Assembly: GCF_009296265.1 (NCBI RefSeq)
Contig: NZ_WBJS01000005.1
Location: forward strand, 124,001-188,000
Reading direction: 5' to 3'
Origin: Thioclava sp. JE_KL1
Lineage (GTDB): Bacteria > Pseudomonadota > Alphaproteobacteria > Rhodobacterales > Rhodobacteraceae
Length of the DNA: 64,000 nucleotides
Part shown: one piece after another, positions 1 to 9,621 of the stretch
Position numbering within the stretch: the stretch's first letter is position 1
Layout of the letters: every line of letters starts with the position of its first letter
Position numbers and translations under genes: made by a program
The notes under the pieces: model-generated
What the model was told of the DNA's origin: nothing
Databases searched by the model: none
The model's input: the letters and a program-made list of their open reading frames with translations, nothing else

Positions 1-99
1 CAATGCCTCGAGCTCGTCTTCCTCATGGGACAGCACATCCTCGAAGCTCTCGTCGATATGCGCCTGATCCTCGGCAATCTCGTCTTTTTTCTCGCTCAT
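1..99 (-). CDS. grpE: GrpE nucleotide exchange factor, N-terminal part only
   Basis: Only the first 33 codons are inside the window; the gene continues past the left edge. The translated start is very acidic (MSEKKDEIAEDQ...), as is usual for the disordered N-terminus of GrpE, the nucleotide exchange factor of DnaK. The identification rests mainly on its position immediately downstream of hrcA on the same strand, a standard arrangement. I chose the ATG at 99 because an AAGGA ribosome-binding site formed by the last codons of hrcA lies 8 bases upstream. An in-frame ATG at 108 overlaps the hrcA stop but would be too close to that site. Confidence 0.7.
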   Translation of the reverse strand, partial: MSEKKDEIAEDQAHIDESFEDVLSHEEDELEAL

Positions 100-104
100 G
101 CCAT

Positions 105-1166
105 TCATCCTTTGCCCTGGCCGGAGATCATCCGCCCGACCAGTTGCGCTGTGTAGTCCACGATCGGCACGATGCGCCCGTAGTTGAGCCGGGTCGGCCC
201 AATCACGCCCACCGCACCAATGATCTTTCGGTCAGCGTTCATATATGGAGAGACAACCAAAGAGGAACCCGAAAGAGAGAAAAGTTTGTTCTCAGAGCCA
301 ATAAAAATACGCACGCCCTCGCCATCCTCGGCCAGATCGAGGAATTCGGCGATGTCACGTTTCCGTTCGAGATCGTCGAACAGCGAGCGGATGCGGTCGA
401 GATCATCTTCGGAGCCCAAAAGATTGGCACGACCACGCACGATCAGCCGCTCGTAGCGCTCGCCCTTGTTCTCCCAAGCGGCCAACCCGCTATCGATCAG
501 CTCAGTCGCGAGCGAATCGATTTCGGTGCGATGGTTCGCGATCTGGCGTGCAATGTGACCGCGCAGTTCCGACAGCGTTTTCCCCTCCGCCATCGCGTTG
601 AGGAAATTCGCGGCCTCCCGCATCGAGGACGGCGTCTGACCCAGCGGTGGCGTGAAGACGCGGTTCTCCACCTGACCGTCAGCGAAAACGAGCACCACCA
701 GCGCCCGGTCGGGCGAGAGCGAGACGAATTCGATATGCCGGATCGGGGCTTCGTGTTTCGGCGTCAGCACGAGGCTCGCGCCCTGCGTCATCCCCGAAAG
801 CGCGCTCGAAACCCGGTCCAACAAAGACCCTACATCGCCTGAATTCGCGCCCATCGTGGCATCGAGCGCCGCACGGTCCTCGTCGCCGAGATGGTTCACC
901 TCCATCACCCCATCGACGAACAGCCGCAGACCCGTCTGGGTCGGAACACGTCCGGCGGAGACATGGGGGCTGTCCAGAAGCCCGAGATATTCGAGATCCT
1001 GCATCACGTTGCGGATCGTCGCCGCGGACAGCTTCTCGTTCATCTCTCGGGTCAGGCTCCGCGAGCCCACGGGACCGCCAGTCGTGAGATAGCCTTCGAC
1101 CACCCGGCGAAACACTTCGCGGGAGCGGTCGTTCAGTTCGGAAAGAATATCGTTCTGGTCACTCAT
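105..1166 (-). CDS. hrcA: Heat-inducible transcription repressor HrcA
   Basis: 353 residues, the normal HrcA length. The N-terminal winged-helix region (about residues 1-100) carries the family signatures GGPVGSRSL, SAATIRNVMQDLE and the wing motif SAGRVPT. The GAF-like middle and dimerisation parts follow, and the C-terminal stretch contains VGVIGPTRLNYGRIVPIVDY. In the family HrcA represses groESL and/or dnaK-type operons by binding CIRCE and needs GroEL for activity. No CIRCE inverted repeat is visible upstream of this gene, so its target is probably elsewhere. It forms an operon with grpE, whose start lies 5 bases past the hrcA stop, and is divergent from rph. Confidence 0.95.
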   Translation of the reverse strand: MSDQNDILSELNDRSREVFRRVVEGYLTTGGPVGSRSLTREMNEKLSAATIRNVMQDLEYLGLLDSPHVSAGRVPTQTGLRLFVDGVMEVNHLGDEDRAALDATMGANSGDVGSLLDRVSSALSGMTQGASLVLTPKHEAPIRHIEFVSLSPDRALVVLVFADGQVENRVFTPPLGQTPSSMREAANFLNAMAEGKTLSELRGHIARQIANHRTEIDSLATELIDSGLAAWENKGERYERLIVRGRANLLGSEDDLDRIRSLFDDLERKRDIAEFLDLAEDGEGVRIFIGSENKLFSLSGSSLVVSPYMNADRKIIGAVGVIGPTRLNYGRIVPIVDYTAQLVGRMISGQGKG

Positions 1167-1284
1167 CGCGCTTCATCCCTGCTGACTTAAAGCCGCGCGA
1201 AGCCGAAGGTCAATCACGGCACGGGGGTTGCATCGCTGCGCATGGGCGATCAAATGGGGTGAATTCATTAGAAAGGTCCCCACG
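1167..1284. promoter_or_regulatory. Divergent promoter region between hrcA and rph
   Basis: This is a 118-bp gap between two divergently transcribed operons, so both promoters must lie here. On the minus strand TTGACC is followed after 16 bases by TTTAAG, and on the plus strand TTGCAT after 16 bases by TCAAAT. Both are weak matches to a housekeeping promoter. No CIRCE element and no clear heat-shock sigma-32 site was found. Confidence 0.3.
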
Positions 1285-1998
1285 ATGCGCCCATCCGGCA
1301 GAGAGTTAAGTGAACTTCGCCCGATTTCAATCGAGACCGGGGTTACGAAACACGCAGAAGGGTCTTGCCTGATCAAAATGGGCGACACCCATGTGCTGTG
1401 CACCGCCACGATCGAAGACCGCGCGCCGTCTTTCCTGAAAGGTTCCGGCCTTGGCTGGGTGACGGCAGAATACGGCATGCTGCCGCGCGCGACCAACACG
1501 CGCAACCGTCGCGAGGCCGCGGCGGGTAAGCAAGGCGGAAGAACCGTTGAAATTCAACGGCTTATCGGTCGCGCCCTGCGCGCTGGCGTTGATCGTTCGG
1601 CGCTTGGCGAACGTCAGATCGTCGTCGATTGCGATGTGATCCAAGCCGATGGCGGCACGCGCTGCGCCTCGATCACCGGCGGTTGGGTCGCGCTGCGTCT
1701 CGCCACGAACAAGCTGCTGAAATCGGGCGCCTGCACTTCCGATCCGCTGCTCGATCATGTCGCGGCCCTGTCCTGCGGCATTTATGCGGGCCAGCCGGTC
1801 GCCGACCTCGACTATGCCGAAGATAGCGAAGCGGGCACTGACGGGAATTTCATTATGACTGGCGCTGGTAAGCTGATCGAAGTGCAGATGTCGGCAGAAG
1901 GCGCGACCTTCTCGCGCGAACAGATGGATCGGCTTCTCGATCTGGCCGAGGAAGGCGCGGCGAAGCTTGTCGAAATGCAGAAAGCCGCAGTCGAATGA
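1285..1998 (+). CDS. rph: Ribonuclease PH
   Basis: 237 residues, almost exactly the family length. RNase PH removes nucleotides 3' of the tRNA CCA end using phosphate. The start [17 protein letters not shown] and the sequence [12 protein letters not shown] are typical. [19 protein letters not shown] carries the family's arginine-rich phosphate site, and [12 protein letters not shown] is the conserved phosphate-binding loop. The reading frame is open 19 codons further upstream, but the ATG at 1285 matches the family N-terminus and has GAAAGG about 8 bases upstream. It is the first gene of a rightward operon rph-rdgB-hemW-DUF454, with an ATGA overlap to rdgB. Confidence 0.96.
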   Translation: MRPSGRELSELRPISIETGVTKHAEGSCLIKMGDTHVLCTATIEDRAPSFLKGSGLGWVTAEYGMLPRATNTRNRREAAAGKQGGRTVEIQRLIGRALRAGVDRSALGERQIVVDCDVIQADGGTRCASITGGWVALRLATNKLLKSGACTSDPLLDHVAALSCGIYAGQPVADLDYAEDSEAGTDGNFIMTGAGKLIEVQMSAEGATFSREQMDRLLDLAEEGAAKLVEMQKAAVE

Positions 1999-2606
1999 GA
2001 AGCTTCACCGAAAAGAAGCTGCTGGTTGCGACCCATAACGCCGGAAAGCTCGAGGAGATCAAAGCGATCCTCGCGCCTTTCGGCGTCGAGGTCGTCGGCG
2101 CGAAGGAGATGAACCTCCCCGAGCCGGAAGAAACCGAGAGCACTTTCGTCGGCAATGCGCGGATCAAGGCCCATGCCGCGGCGAAAGCGACCGGCCTGCC
2201 CGCCTTGGCGGACGATTCCGGCATCGAAGTCGACTGTCTCGACGGTGCGCCGGGCGTTTACACGGCCGATTGGGCGACCACGCCGAACGGGCGCGACTTC
2301 ACCATGGCGATGGAAAAGACCTGGAAGGCCTGCGACGAGATCGAAGCGGAGTTGCCGCGGACCGCGCGCTTCCGCTCGACCCTAGTTCTGGCCTGGCCCG
2401 ACGGGCATGACGAGGTGTTCGACGGCCGTGTCGAAGGCCAGCTGGTTTGGCCGATGCGCGGCGCTTTGGGGCATGGCTATGACCCGATGTTCCAGCCCGA
2501 TGGCTTTGAGCTGACCTTCGCGGAGATGGATCCCGCGCAAAAGAACGAGATTTCGCACCGTGCGGATGCTTTCCGCAAGTTCGTGACGATTTTCGACGCA
2601 CAATGA
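1995..2606 (+). CDS. rdgB: RdgB/HAM1 family non-canonical purine NTP pyrophosphatase (dITP/XTPase)
   Basis: 203 residues. The enzyme hydrolyses dITP, ITP and XTP to monophosphates and keeps deaminated purines out of nucleic acids. The substrate-binding start [14 protein letters not shown], the catalytic segment [23 protein letters not shown] and the C-terminal EISHRADAF are all present and match the family closely. It overlaps rph by 4 bases and hemW by 4 bases (ATGA junctions), so the three genes are translationally coupled. No anomalies were seen. Confidence 0.96.
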   Translation: MRSFTEKKLLVATHNAGKLEEIKAILAPFGVEVVGAKEMNLPEPEETESTFVGNARIKAHAAAKATGLPALADDSGIEVDCLDGAPGVYTADWATTPNGRDFTMAMEKTWKACDEIEAELPRTARFRSTLVLAWPDGHDEVFDGRVEGQLVWPMRGALGHGYDPMFQPDGFELTFAEMDPAQKNEISHRADAFRKFVTIFDAQ

Positions 2607-3760
2607 CCGAGGATTGGCGGCACGGAGGGTTCGGCCTCTACCTTCACTGGCCGTTCTGTGCCGCCAAATGCCCCTATTGCGACTTCAATTCCCATGTCGC
2701 GACCGCCATCGACCAGAAACGATGGCTCTCTGCCTATCTCAGCGAACTCGACCGTTATGCGGCGCAGACGGAAGGCCGGATTTTGAACACGGTTTTCTTC
2801 GGCGGCGGCACACCCTCGCTGATGGATCCCGAGATCGTCGCCGCGATCATCGAACGCATCCGCAGAAACTGGCAAACTAGCAACGATTTCGAGATCACCC
2901 TCGAAGCGAACCCCACAAGTGTCGAATCCGGGCGGTTTAGAGCCTTTTCCGAGGCAGGCGTGAACCGCGTCTCGATGGGAATGCAGGCCCTGAACGACGA
3001 AGATCTCCGTCGTTTGGGCCGGATGCACTCGGTCGCAGAAGGCCAAAAAGCTTTCGACATCGCGCGCCAACAATTCGATCGCGTGAGCTTCGATCTGATC
3101 TACGCGCGCCAGCACCAGACGATCGAAGACTGGAAAGCAGAGCTGGACGAGGCGCTGGAAATGGCGGTCGATCACCTCTCGCTCTATCAGCTGACCATCG
3201 AACCGGGCACGGTTTTCGGCGCGCGGCACGATGCGGGCAAGCTACGCGGTATTCCTGAGGACGATATCTCCGCCGAGATGTATTTCGCGACGCAGGAAAT
3301 CTGCGAGAAGCACGGCCTGCCCGCCTATGAGATCTCGAACCACGCGCGCCCGGGCGCCGAGAGCCGCCATAACCTGATTTATTGGCGGTATGGCGACTAC
3401 ATCGGCATCGGTCCTGGCGCACATGGACGCCTGACCGAAAATGTTGTCCGCCACGCCACCGATACGCTCAAACAGCCCGGCGCCTGGCTCGCGCAGGTGG
3501 AAAAAACCGGTGCCGGAGAGAACGAACGCGCCGCCCTGCCCCGCGAAGAGCAGGCAATCGAATATCTTTTGTTCGCGCTGCGCCTGTCCGAAGGTCTCGA
3601 GATGGAACGGTTCAACAAGATCTCGCGTTCTCCGCTCGATGAGGCGACAATGCGCCATCTTGAGGATATCGGCATGGTTGAGAGAGAGAAGGGGTTTCTG
3701 CGCGCGACGGATCAAGGCCGCCCGGTCTTGAACGCCATTATTCGCGATCTCATCCCCTGA
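2603..3760 (+). CDS. hemW: Radical SAM heme chaperone HemW
   Basis: 385 residues. The radical-SAM cluster motif is C19-x3-C23-x2-C26 (CAAKCPYCDF), followed by FFGGGTPSLMDPE near residue 70 and ISNHARPGAESRHNLIYW, both characteristic of HemW and its HemN-like relatives. The short N-terminus and the CxxxCxxCxF pattern favour HemW, a heme-binding and heme-delivering protein, over oxygen-independent coproporphyrinogen dehydrogenase HemN, whose N-terminus is longer. Enzymes of this type were long misannotated as HemN. It overlaps rdgB by 4 bases and shares a TGATG junction with the next gene. Confidence 0.93.
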   Translation: MTEDWRHGGFGLYLHWPFCAAKCPYCDFNSHVATAIDQKRWLSAYLSELDRYAAQTEGRILNTVFFGGGTPSLMDPEIVAAIIERIRRNWQTSNDFEITLEANPTSVESGRFRAFSEAGVNRVSMGMQALNDEDLRRLGRMHSVAEGQKAFDIARQQFDRVSFDLIYARQHQTIEDWKAELDEALEMAVDHLSLYQLTIEPGTVFGARHDAGKLRGIPEDDISAEMYFATQEICEKHGLPAYEISNHARPGAESRHNLIYWRYGDYIGIGPGAHGRLTENVVRHATDTLKQPGAWLAQVEKTGAGENERAALPREEQAIEYLLFALRLSEGLEMERFNKISRSPLDEATMRHLEDIGMVEREKGFLRATDQGRPVLNAIIRDLIP

Positions 3761-4113
3761 TGCGCATCCTCTGGCTCACGCTTGGCATCATCTCGGCCGG
3801 GATCGGGATCATCGGGCTGTTTCTGCCGCTTGTCCCGACCGTTCCATTGATGCTTCTGGCGACGTTTTGCTTCGCGCGGTCCTCTGATCGCCTCCACAAC
3901 TGGATCATCACCCATCCGCGCTTCGGACCCCAGATCATCGACTGGCAGGAACGGCGTGCCATCGCGAAACGCGCGAAAATCGCGGCAACAGTGTCTGTTT
4001 TCGCGGCTTTCGGCCTATCTTTGGTCTTCCGGTTACCGGTCGAAATCCTGGCAATTCAGGGGATCACCCTGCTCGGCGTCCTGATTTTCATCTGGACGCG
4101 CCCGAATAGCTGA
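3760..4113 (+). CDS. DUF454 (YbaN-type) small inner-membrane protein
   Basis: 117 residues with three hydrophobic segments (about 4-33, 70-88 and 92-111). Between the first two lies the family core with CFARSSDRLHNWIITHPRFGPQI, which identifies DUF454. These small membrane proteins have no firmly established function. The first base of the ATG is the last base of the hemW stop (TGATG), so it is the coupled last gene of the operon. It ends directly against the parB stop codon (4113/4114) with no room for a terminator between the convergent genes. Confidence 0.85.
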   Translation: MRILWLTLGIISAGIGIIGLFLPLVPTVPLMLLATFCFARSSDRLHNWIITHPRFGPQIIDWQERRAIAKRAKIAATVSVFAAFGLSLVFRLPVEILAIQGITLLGVLIFIWTRPNS

Positions 4114-4995
4114 TCAGCCGTTGCTGAGCATCTGGCAAAGCTTGTCGAGCTCCTCCAGATCGTCGTAAGCAATCGTAATCTTGCCGCTGCCGCTGCTGGT
4201 ATGATCGATCGCAACCTTCATCCCGATCGTCGCGGACAAATCGCCCTCGAGCGCCCGCGTGTCAGCGTCTTTCTGCGGTTTCGGGCGCGCTTTGCGCTCG
4301 TCCCCGCCCTGCTGCTTCTTGGCCAACTTCTCGACGTCGCGAACCGAAAGCGTCTTCGCAACCGCCTGTTTCGCCAGGCTGACCGGATCTTCGGCGGTGA
4401 TCATCGCCCGCGCATGACCGGCAGACAGCTTCCCCTCGCGCAGATAAACCTGAACTTCTTCGGGCAGCTGAAGCAGACGCATCAGATTCGCGATGTGGCT
4501 ACGGCTTTTCGACAGCGCCTCGGCCAACTTTTCCTGCGTATGCCCGAAGCGGCTCATCAACTGCTTATAGGCAAGCGCCTCTTCGAGCGCGTTGAGATCG
4601 GCGCGCTGAATATTCTCGATGATCGCGACTTCCAGCACTTCCGTGTCATTGAATTCGCGAATGATGACCGGAAGCTGGTGCAGCTTGGCCATCTGCGACG
4701 CGCGCCACCGGCGTTCACCGGCCACGATCTCGTAATGATCGGGCTTCGTCGGGTGTTTGCGCACGATAAGCGGCTGAATCACACCCTTCTCGCGGATCGA
4801 TGACGCCAGTTCTTCCAAAGCTGCCGGCTCGAAATCGCGACGCGGCTGATCGGGGTTCGGCTCGATCTTCTCGACCGGCACATATTGCTCCGGGCGACGC
4901 GGAGACGTCGTCGTCTCGGCCGGATTCAAATCAACATCCGCCATCAAAGCCGACAAACCACGCCCCAATCCACGCTTTTCGCGTTCCTTAGCCAT
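4114..4995 (-). CDS. parB: Chromosome-partitioning protein ParB
   Basis: 293 residues. The start MAKEREKRGLGRGLSALM is the usual alphaproteobacterial ParB N-terminus. The CTP-binding ParB/Srx domain is marked by VIQPLIVRK, the GERRWRA box and ENIQRADLNALEEA. A helix-turn-helix for parS follows (GHTQEKLAEALSKSRSHIANLMRLL), then SAGHARAMI and a dimerisation tail. ParB loads on parS, slides as a CTP-dependent clamp and works with ParA in origin segregation. I chose the ATG at 4995 because AAGGCGG lies 7 bases upstream; a GTG at 5001 overlaps the parA stop but is too close to that site. Both target sites (6376 and 8284) are in this window. Confidence 0.96.
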   Translation of the reverse strand: MAKEREKRGLGRGLSALMADVDLNPAETTTSPRRPEQYVPVEKIEPNPDQPRRDFEPAALEELASSIREKGVIQPLIVRKHPTKPDHYEIVAGERRWRASQMAKLHQLPVIIREFNDTEVLEVAIIENIQRADLNALEEALAYKQLMSRFGHTQEKLAEALSKSRSHIANLMRLLQLPEEVQVYLREGKLSAGHARAMITAEDPVSLAKQAVAKTLSVRDVEKLAKKQQGGDERKARPKPQKDADTRALEGDLSATIGMKVAIDHTSSGSGKITIAYDDLEELDKLCQMLSNG

Positions 4996-4997
4996 TC

Positions 4998-5810
4998 TCA
5001 CACCGCCTTTGCCAGTTCATGCCGCGACATCAATTCGCGGGCGAGATTCCGATAGGCCAACGCCCCGCGCGAGCTGCTGTCGTAGCTGAGCACCGGCATC
5101 GCGTAAGATGGCGCCTCGGACACCCGCACGTTCCGGGGGATCATCGTCCGGAACACCAGCTCGCCCAAAGTTGCGCGCGCATCCGCCTCCACCTGCTGCG
5201 AGAGATTGTTCCGCACGTCATACATCGTGAGAACGACGCCCTCGATTCGCAGGTTACGATTCGCGCTCAGTCGGATCTCCCGGATCGTCAGCATCAGCTG
5301 AGAAAGCCCTTCGAGCGCGAAGAATTCCGCCTGCAGCGGCACCAGAACCGAATGCGACGCAACCATGGCGTTGATTGTCAGCAAACTCAGCGAAGGCGGG
5401 CAATCGATCAAGATATAGTCGAAGCCATAGCTATCAACATCTGGATGTCGTAGTGCGTCATGCAGAAGGAAGCTGCGCTTTTCGGTCGAGACAAGCTCCA
5501 TATCTGCCGAAGACAGGTCCGTCGTCGCCGGGCAGAGGTACAGACCGTCGATTTCGGTCTTGTGCAAAACCGAGGAAACCGGCGCGTCTTCGATCAACAG
5601 GTCGTAGGTCGTTAGCTCGCGATCATCGGGCTCAATTCCTAGGCCCGTCGACGCATTCCCCTGCGGATCGAGATCGATCAAAAGAACCTTACGCCCGGCC
5701 TCCACCAGCCCTGCAGCAAGGTTGATCGCCGTCGTCGTCTTCCCCACGCCGCCTTTCTGGTTCGCAATCGCAATGATTTTCGGTTCATTTGCGCGAATTG
5801 GATCAGACAC
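4998..5810 (-). CDS. parA: Chromosome-partitioning ATPase ParA
   Basis: 270 residues, GTG start. The deviant Walker A motif KGGVGKTT (residues 19-26), LLIDLDPQGNAS and DYILIDCPPSL define a ParA/Soj-type ATPase. It lacks the N-terminal helix-turn-helix of plasmid type Ia ParA, as expected for a chromosomal protein. ParA binds DNA non-specifically and pulls ParB-parS complexes. The gene overlaps the end of rsmG by 8 bases, and parB starts 2 bases after its stop. It therefore belongs to the mnmE-mnmG-rsmG-parA-parB operon. Confidence 0.97.
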   Translation of the reverse strand: MSDPIRANEPKIIAIANQKGGVGKTTTAINLAAGLVEAGRKVLLIDLDPQGNASTGLGIEPDDRELTTYDLLIEDAPVSSVLHKTEIDGLYLCPATTDLSSADMELVSTEKRSFLLHDALRHPDVDSYGFDYILIDCPPSLSLLTINAMVASHSVLVPLQAEFFALEGLSQLMLTIREIRLSANRNLRIEGVVLTMYDVRNNLSQQVEADARATLGELVFRTMIPRNVRVSEAPSYAMPVLSYDSSSRGALAYRNLARELMSRHELAKAV

Positions 5811-6432
5811 GCTCGGCTCCGTGGATTTTCAGGACAACACTGTTTGGATCGCTGAGACTTTCGATCGCCTCGTAGTCAAAGGACCAGCTTTCCTTCGCCT
5901 GCGCAAGTTCTTCCTGCCAGCGCGCACCCTTCGGGAAGATTGCGATGCCGGAGGGTTTCAGGTGCCGGGCGGTGAATTCCAGTAGTTTCGGCAGATTCGC
6001 GAGGGCTCGGGCCGAGACGACATCGGCTTTCAGCGGGGCGATCTCTTCGATTCGTTGAGCAAGAACGCGGATATTGAGCGACAGCTCCCGTGTGACCGTC
6101 GAGAGAAAGGCCGATTTTCGCAGATCCGATTCGACGAGAATGACTTGGCGTTCTGGCGCCTTTTCCGCCGACAGAATCGCAATCACCAAACCCGGAAAGC
6201 CGCCCCCTGCCCCGAAATCTGCCCAAATCCGCGCGTTTTCTGGCGCCATTGCGAATATCTGGGCCGAATCGAGGAAGTGGCGCGACCACATATCCTCCAA
6301 GGTCGACTTCGCGACCAGGTTAATCGCTGGATTCCACTTCTTGAGCAGCGCCTCATAGGCAAACAGCTTATCCAATGTTTCACGTGAAACATCGACTCGT
6401 TCAGCGAACTCTTCAGCTTCAGGCGTCGTCAT
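5803..6432 (-). CDS. rsmG: 16S rRNA (guanine-527-N7) methyltransferase RsmG (GidB)
   Basis: 209 residues. The SAM-binding motif [13 protein letters not shown] lies near residue 75, after [26 protein letters not shown], a typical GidB segment. The enzyme methylates G527 of 16S rRNA. The ATG at 6432 forms an ATGA overlap with the mnmG stop. The frame is open further upstream into mnmG but that extension has no family counterpart. Residues DVSRETLD near position 14 are encoded by a perfect parS site, so the gene doubles as part of the centromere. Confidence 0.95.
   Translation of the reverse strand: MTTPEAEEFAERVDVSRETLDKLFAYEALLKKWNPAINLVAKSTLEDMWSRHFLDSAQIFAMAPENARIWADFGAGGGFPGLVIAILSAEKAPERQVILVESDLRKSAFLSTVTRELSLNIRVLAQRIEEIAPLKADVVSARALANLPKLLEFTARHLKPSGIAIFPKGARWQEELAQAKESWSFDYEAIESLSDPNSVVLKIHGAERV
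6376..6391. other. parS: parS centromere site 1, inside rsmG
   Basis: The 16-bp palindrome TGTTTCACGTGAAACA matches the bacterial parS consensus at every position. It lies within the rsmG coding sequence about 41 bases after its start and 5.1 kb from the proposed origin. ParB, encoded 1.4 kb away, is the expected ligand. Confidence 0.95.
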
Positions 6433-8300
6433 GCAGAGCGTGCCCGCTTTGTTTGCCGCAGACGCGCCAAGATCAACGTAAGTGCCGCGGGCGTGACGCC
6501 ATCGACTCGTCCCGCCTGCCCCAAAGTTTTTGGCATCGCGCACTTAAGTTTACCCTTCAACTCGTTCGAGAGCCCCTGCAGCGAATCGAAATCGAAATCT
6601 TCGGGAATTTCCCACCCCTCATCGCGCTTAAGGGAAGCCGCGTCGACCTCCTGACGCGCAACGTAATTCGCATAGAGCGCATCGATCGACAGCTGCCGCG
6701 CGGTCTCATCGGAGAGATCCTGCAATTCCGGCAGCGCTTCTTGCAGCGCGGGCATCGTGATATCGGGGAAAGACAGCAAATCGAAAGCGGTCCGCCGCGT
6801 CCCGTCCTCGTTCACCTTAAAGCCCTTCGCCTTGGCTTCCTTTGGTGTCAGCGAGATCGACTGCAGCAACGCCCGCCCTGCGGTCAGATCTGCGGATTTC
6901 TCTTCGAACAGAACGCGGCGCGCCTCGCCGACGCAGCCGATCTCGATCCCCATGCCCGTCAGGCGCTGGTCGGCATTATCGGCCCGCAGCGACAGACGGA
7001 ACTCGGCCCGCGAGGTAAACATGCGGTAAGGTTCGGTTACCCCGCGCGAGGTCAGATCGTCGATCATCACGCCGATATAGCTCGACGTTCGGCTGAAATG
7101 CACCGGTGCGCCCGACTTCGCAGAGGATGCTGCATTCAAGCCAGCGACGAGACCCTGAGCTGCGGCCTCCTCATATCCTGTGGTTCCGTTGATCTGACCC
7201 GCAAGATATAGGCCGGGCACAGCACGTAACTGCAGCGTCGCGTCCAGCGCGCGCGGATCGACATAGTCATATTCGATCGCGTAACCGGGCTGCAGGATCT
7301 TCGCCTCTTCCAACCCGAAAATCGAATGGACGTAATCTTCCTGAACATCCACCGGCAGCGAGGTGGAAATCCCGTTGGGATAGACCGTGTCGTCATCCAG
7401 ACCTTCCGGTTCGAGGAAAATCTGATGCGATTCCTTATCCGCGAAGCGCACGACCTTGTCTTCGATCGACGGGCAATAGCGGGGCCCAACCCCGGAAATA
7501 TGCCCGCCATACATCGCGGAGCGGTCAAGGTTGCCCCGGATGATGTCATGCGTCCGCCCATTTGTATGGGTGATCCCGCAAGAAATCTGCCGGACCTCGG
7601 GACTCCGGTTCAGGAAGGAAAACATCACCGGGTCGTCATCGCCGGGCTGGCTCTCCAGCTTGTCCCAGGCAATCGTCTTCCCATCCAGCCGCGGCGGCGT
7701 GCCCGTTTTAAGGCGCCCCATCGGCAGATCCATCGCGTAAAGCCGCTCGGCCAATGCGCGCGAAGGCCGATCCCCGATGCGGCCGCCCGGACGCTGCTGG
7801 TCGCCGATATGGATCACGCCGTTAAGGAATGTCCCAGACGTCAGGATCGCTGACTGACAGCTCAGCGTCACACCGTCGGCCAGCACCACGCCGGTGACCC
7901 GGCCGCCTTCGACGCGAAGATCGGTCACCTCCCCCTCGACCACCTCGAGGTTGGGCTGCGCCGCGGTCATACGCTGGGCTGCCTCCCGGTAAAGTTTGCG
8001 ATCCGCCTGAGCCCGCGGACCTTGCACCGCGGGGCCTTTACGTCGGTTAAGAAGGCGGAACTGGATACCGGCCGCGTCGGCAAGACGGCCCATCACACCG
8101 TCCAGCGCGTCGATCTCACGGACCAGATGGCCCTTACCAAGCCCGCCGATCGCCGGGTTGCACGACATCACCCCGATCGCATCGGCGCGAAGTGTCACCA
8201 AAGCCACCTGCGCACCCATCCGGGCCGCCGCGTGGGCTGCCTCGGTTCCGGCGTGCCCGCCTCCGATCACGATGACGTCGTAATGTTTCACGTGAAACAC
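6429..8300 (-). CDS. mnmG: tRNA uridine-5-carboxymethylaminomethyl modification enzyme MnmG (GidA)
   Basis: 623 residues, GTG start. The FAD-binding motif [11 protein letters not shown] is at about residues 12-22. The segment [20 protein letters not shown] carries the first conserved cysteine and RYCPSIEDK the second. With MnmE it installs the cmnm5 group on wobble uridines of several tRNAs. The first codons GTG TTT CAC GTG AAA CAT are themselves a parS site, giving the N-terminus [15 protein letters not shown]. The start lies 3 bases after the mnmE stop and the end overlaps rsmG by 4 bases. Confidence 0.97.
   Translation of the reverse strand: MFHVKHYDVIVIGGGHAGTEAAHAAARMGAQVALVTLRADAIGVMSCNPAIGGLGKGHLVREIDALDGVMGRLADAAGIQFRLLNRRKGPAVQGPRAQADRKLYREAAQRMTAAQPNLEVVEGEVTDLRVEGGRVTGVVLADGVTLSCQSAILTSGTFLNGVIHIGDQQRPGGRIGDRPSRALAERLYAMDLPMGRLKTGTPPRLDGKTIAWDKLESQPGDDDPVMFSFLNRSPEVRQISCGITHTNGRTHDIIRGNLDRSAMYGGHISGVGPRYCPSIEDKVVRFADKESHQIFLEPEGLDDDTVYPNGISTSLPVDVQEDYVHSIFGLEEAKILQPGYAIEYDYVDPRALDATLQLRAVPGLYLAGQINGTTGYEEAAAQGLVAGLNAASSAKSGAPVHFSRTSSYIGVMIDDLTSRGVTEPYRMFTSRAEFRLSLRADNADQRLTGMGIEIGCVGEARRVLFEEKSADLTAGRALLQSISLTPKEAKAKGFKVNEDGTRRTAFDLLSFPDITMPALQEALPELQDLSDETARQLSIDALYANYVARQEVDAASLKRDEGWEIPEDFDFDSLQGLSNELKGKLKCAMPKTLGQAGRVDGVTPAALTLILARLRQTKRARSA
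8284..8299. other. parS: parS centromere site 2, at the start of mnmG
   Basis: A second perfect TGTTTCACGTGAAACA palindrome. It covers the first codons of mnmG and lies 3.2 kb from the proposed origin and 1.9 kb from parS site 1. Being immediately downstream of the mnmE stop, it also occupies the mnmG ribosome-binding region. Confidence 0.95.
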
Positions 8301-8303
8301 TCC

Positions 8304-9587
8304 TTACTTTCCGATGCAGAAGCTCGAGAAAATTTCGTCCAACAGGTTCTCGACATCCACCCGACCGAGCAACGCTTCGAGCGCCCAAGCCGCCTGGCGC
8401 AGTGATTCCGCTGCCAGCTCGCTTCGGTCGGACCCGCGCAATACCTCATCTCGCGCCGATTCCAAAGCCCCGAATGCGCGCTGCATCGCAACCCTGTGCC
8501 GTTCGCGCGTCATTACGCCGGCGCCTTCGCCAAGCCCGGACAGACGTTCTTCGATCGCAGCGAGCAATTCGCCAAGCCCTTCGCCCGTTTTCCCGGAGAC
8601 GTTCAACCCATCATGCGCAGCGATATCGGCTTTGCCATGCACCACAAGATCGCCCGGCTCCGGTGCGATCAGCGGGACTTCCTCGCCGTCGAGCAGGAAA
8701 ACACGCAGATCGGATTGTCGCGCGCGGTCGAGTGCCCGTTCCACCCCGATCGCTTCCACGACATCGTCGGTTTCGCGCAGCCCAGCGGTATCGAGCAAGG
8801 TCACCGCCTGCCCGCCAATCTCCATCCGCACCTCGATGACGTCGCGCGTCGTACCTGCGAATTCGGAGGTGATCGCCGCTTCGCGCCCTGCAAGTGCGTT
8901 AAGCAAGGTTGATTTCCCGGCATTCGGCCGCCCGACAATCGCGACCTCAAACCCTTCGCGAATACGCTCCGCAGCACCAAGACGACGTAATTCATCACGA
9001 ATTCCGGAGCTGACCGCGTCGATCAGCTCCAGTACCTCGGGCGAAACATCTACCGGAACTTCCTCATCCGCAAAGTCGATCGTGGCTTCGATCAGCGCCC
9101 CTGCCCGGATCAGCTTTGCGCGCCAATCCTCGACCAGAGCCCCAACTGCGCCTGACAAAACCTTCAATGCCTGCTTACGCTGCGCCTCAGTTTCCGCCTC
9201 GATCAGATCGGAAAGCCCTTCGACCTGCGCCAGATCGAGCCGTTCGTTTTCCAACGCGCGCCGGGTGAATTCACCAGGTTCTGCAAGCCGCAACCCGTCG
9301 ATCTGCCCTAGCGCGCGCAGCACGGCAGAAACCGTCGCGATCGCGCCATGGATATGCAGCTCCGCGACCTCTTCGCCGGTGAAGCTGGCGCCGCGCTCGA
9401 AACACAGCACCACCGCCTCGTCGAGTTCCTCACCCGCGAGCCGCAACCGCCGCAGGCCGGCGACGCGCGGCTCCGGCAGGGTCCCTGCCAAGTTCCGCGC
9501 CGCCTGCCACGCCAGCGGTCCTGAAATACGAATGACGGCCACGCCCGCTTTTCCGCGGGCCGTGGCCAGAGCATAGATCGTGTCCAT
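8304..9587 (-). CDS. mnmE: tRNA modification GTPase MnmE (TrmE)
   Basis: 427 residues. It has the N-terminal formyl-THF-binding dimerisation domain ([32 protein letters not shown]-like [10 protein letters not shown]), the inserted G domain with P-loop GRPNAGKS, switch FAGTTRDV and DTAGLRET, and the C-terminal CIGK motif with the catalytic cysteine. It is complete and partners with MnmG, the next gene. The 34-base gap after rho contains a small perfect hairpin (stem 9596-9601 with 9606-9611) that includes part of the AAGAGGA ribosome-binding site, so access to the site could be modulated; this is an inference. Confidence 0.96.
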   Translation of the reverse strand: MDTIYALATARGKAGVAVIRISGPLAWQAARNLAGTLPEPRVAGLRRLRLAGEELDEAVVLCFERGASFTGEEVAELHIHGAIATVSAVLRALGQIDGLRLAEPGEFTRRALENERLDLAQVEGLSDLIEAETEAQRKQALKVLSGAVGALVEDWRAKLIRAGALIEATIDFADEEVPVDVSPEVLELIDAVSSGIRDELRRLGAAERIREGFEVAIVGRPNAGKSTLLNALAGREAAITSEFAGTTRDVIEVRMEIGGQAVTLLDTAGLRETDDVVEAIGVERALDRARQSDLRVFLLDGEEVPLIAPEPGDLVVHGKADIAAHDGLNVSGKTGEGLGELLAAIEERLSGLGEGAGVMTRERHRVAMQRAFGALESARDEVLRGSDRSELAAESLRQAAWALEALLGRVDVENLLDEIFSSFCIGK

Positions 9588-9621
9588 AGCAATCCTCTTC
9601 CCAGCGGAAGATAGGACGGCC

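Noticed and set aside
1167-1284. CIRCE element upstream of hrcA
   Set aside because: No TTAGCACTC-N9-GAGTGCTAA-like repeat could be found.
8314-9576. Plus-strand Ser/Arg-rich frame of 420 codons
   Set aside because: Antisense shadow of mnmE.
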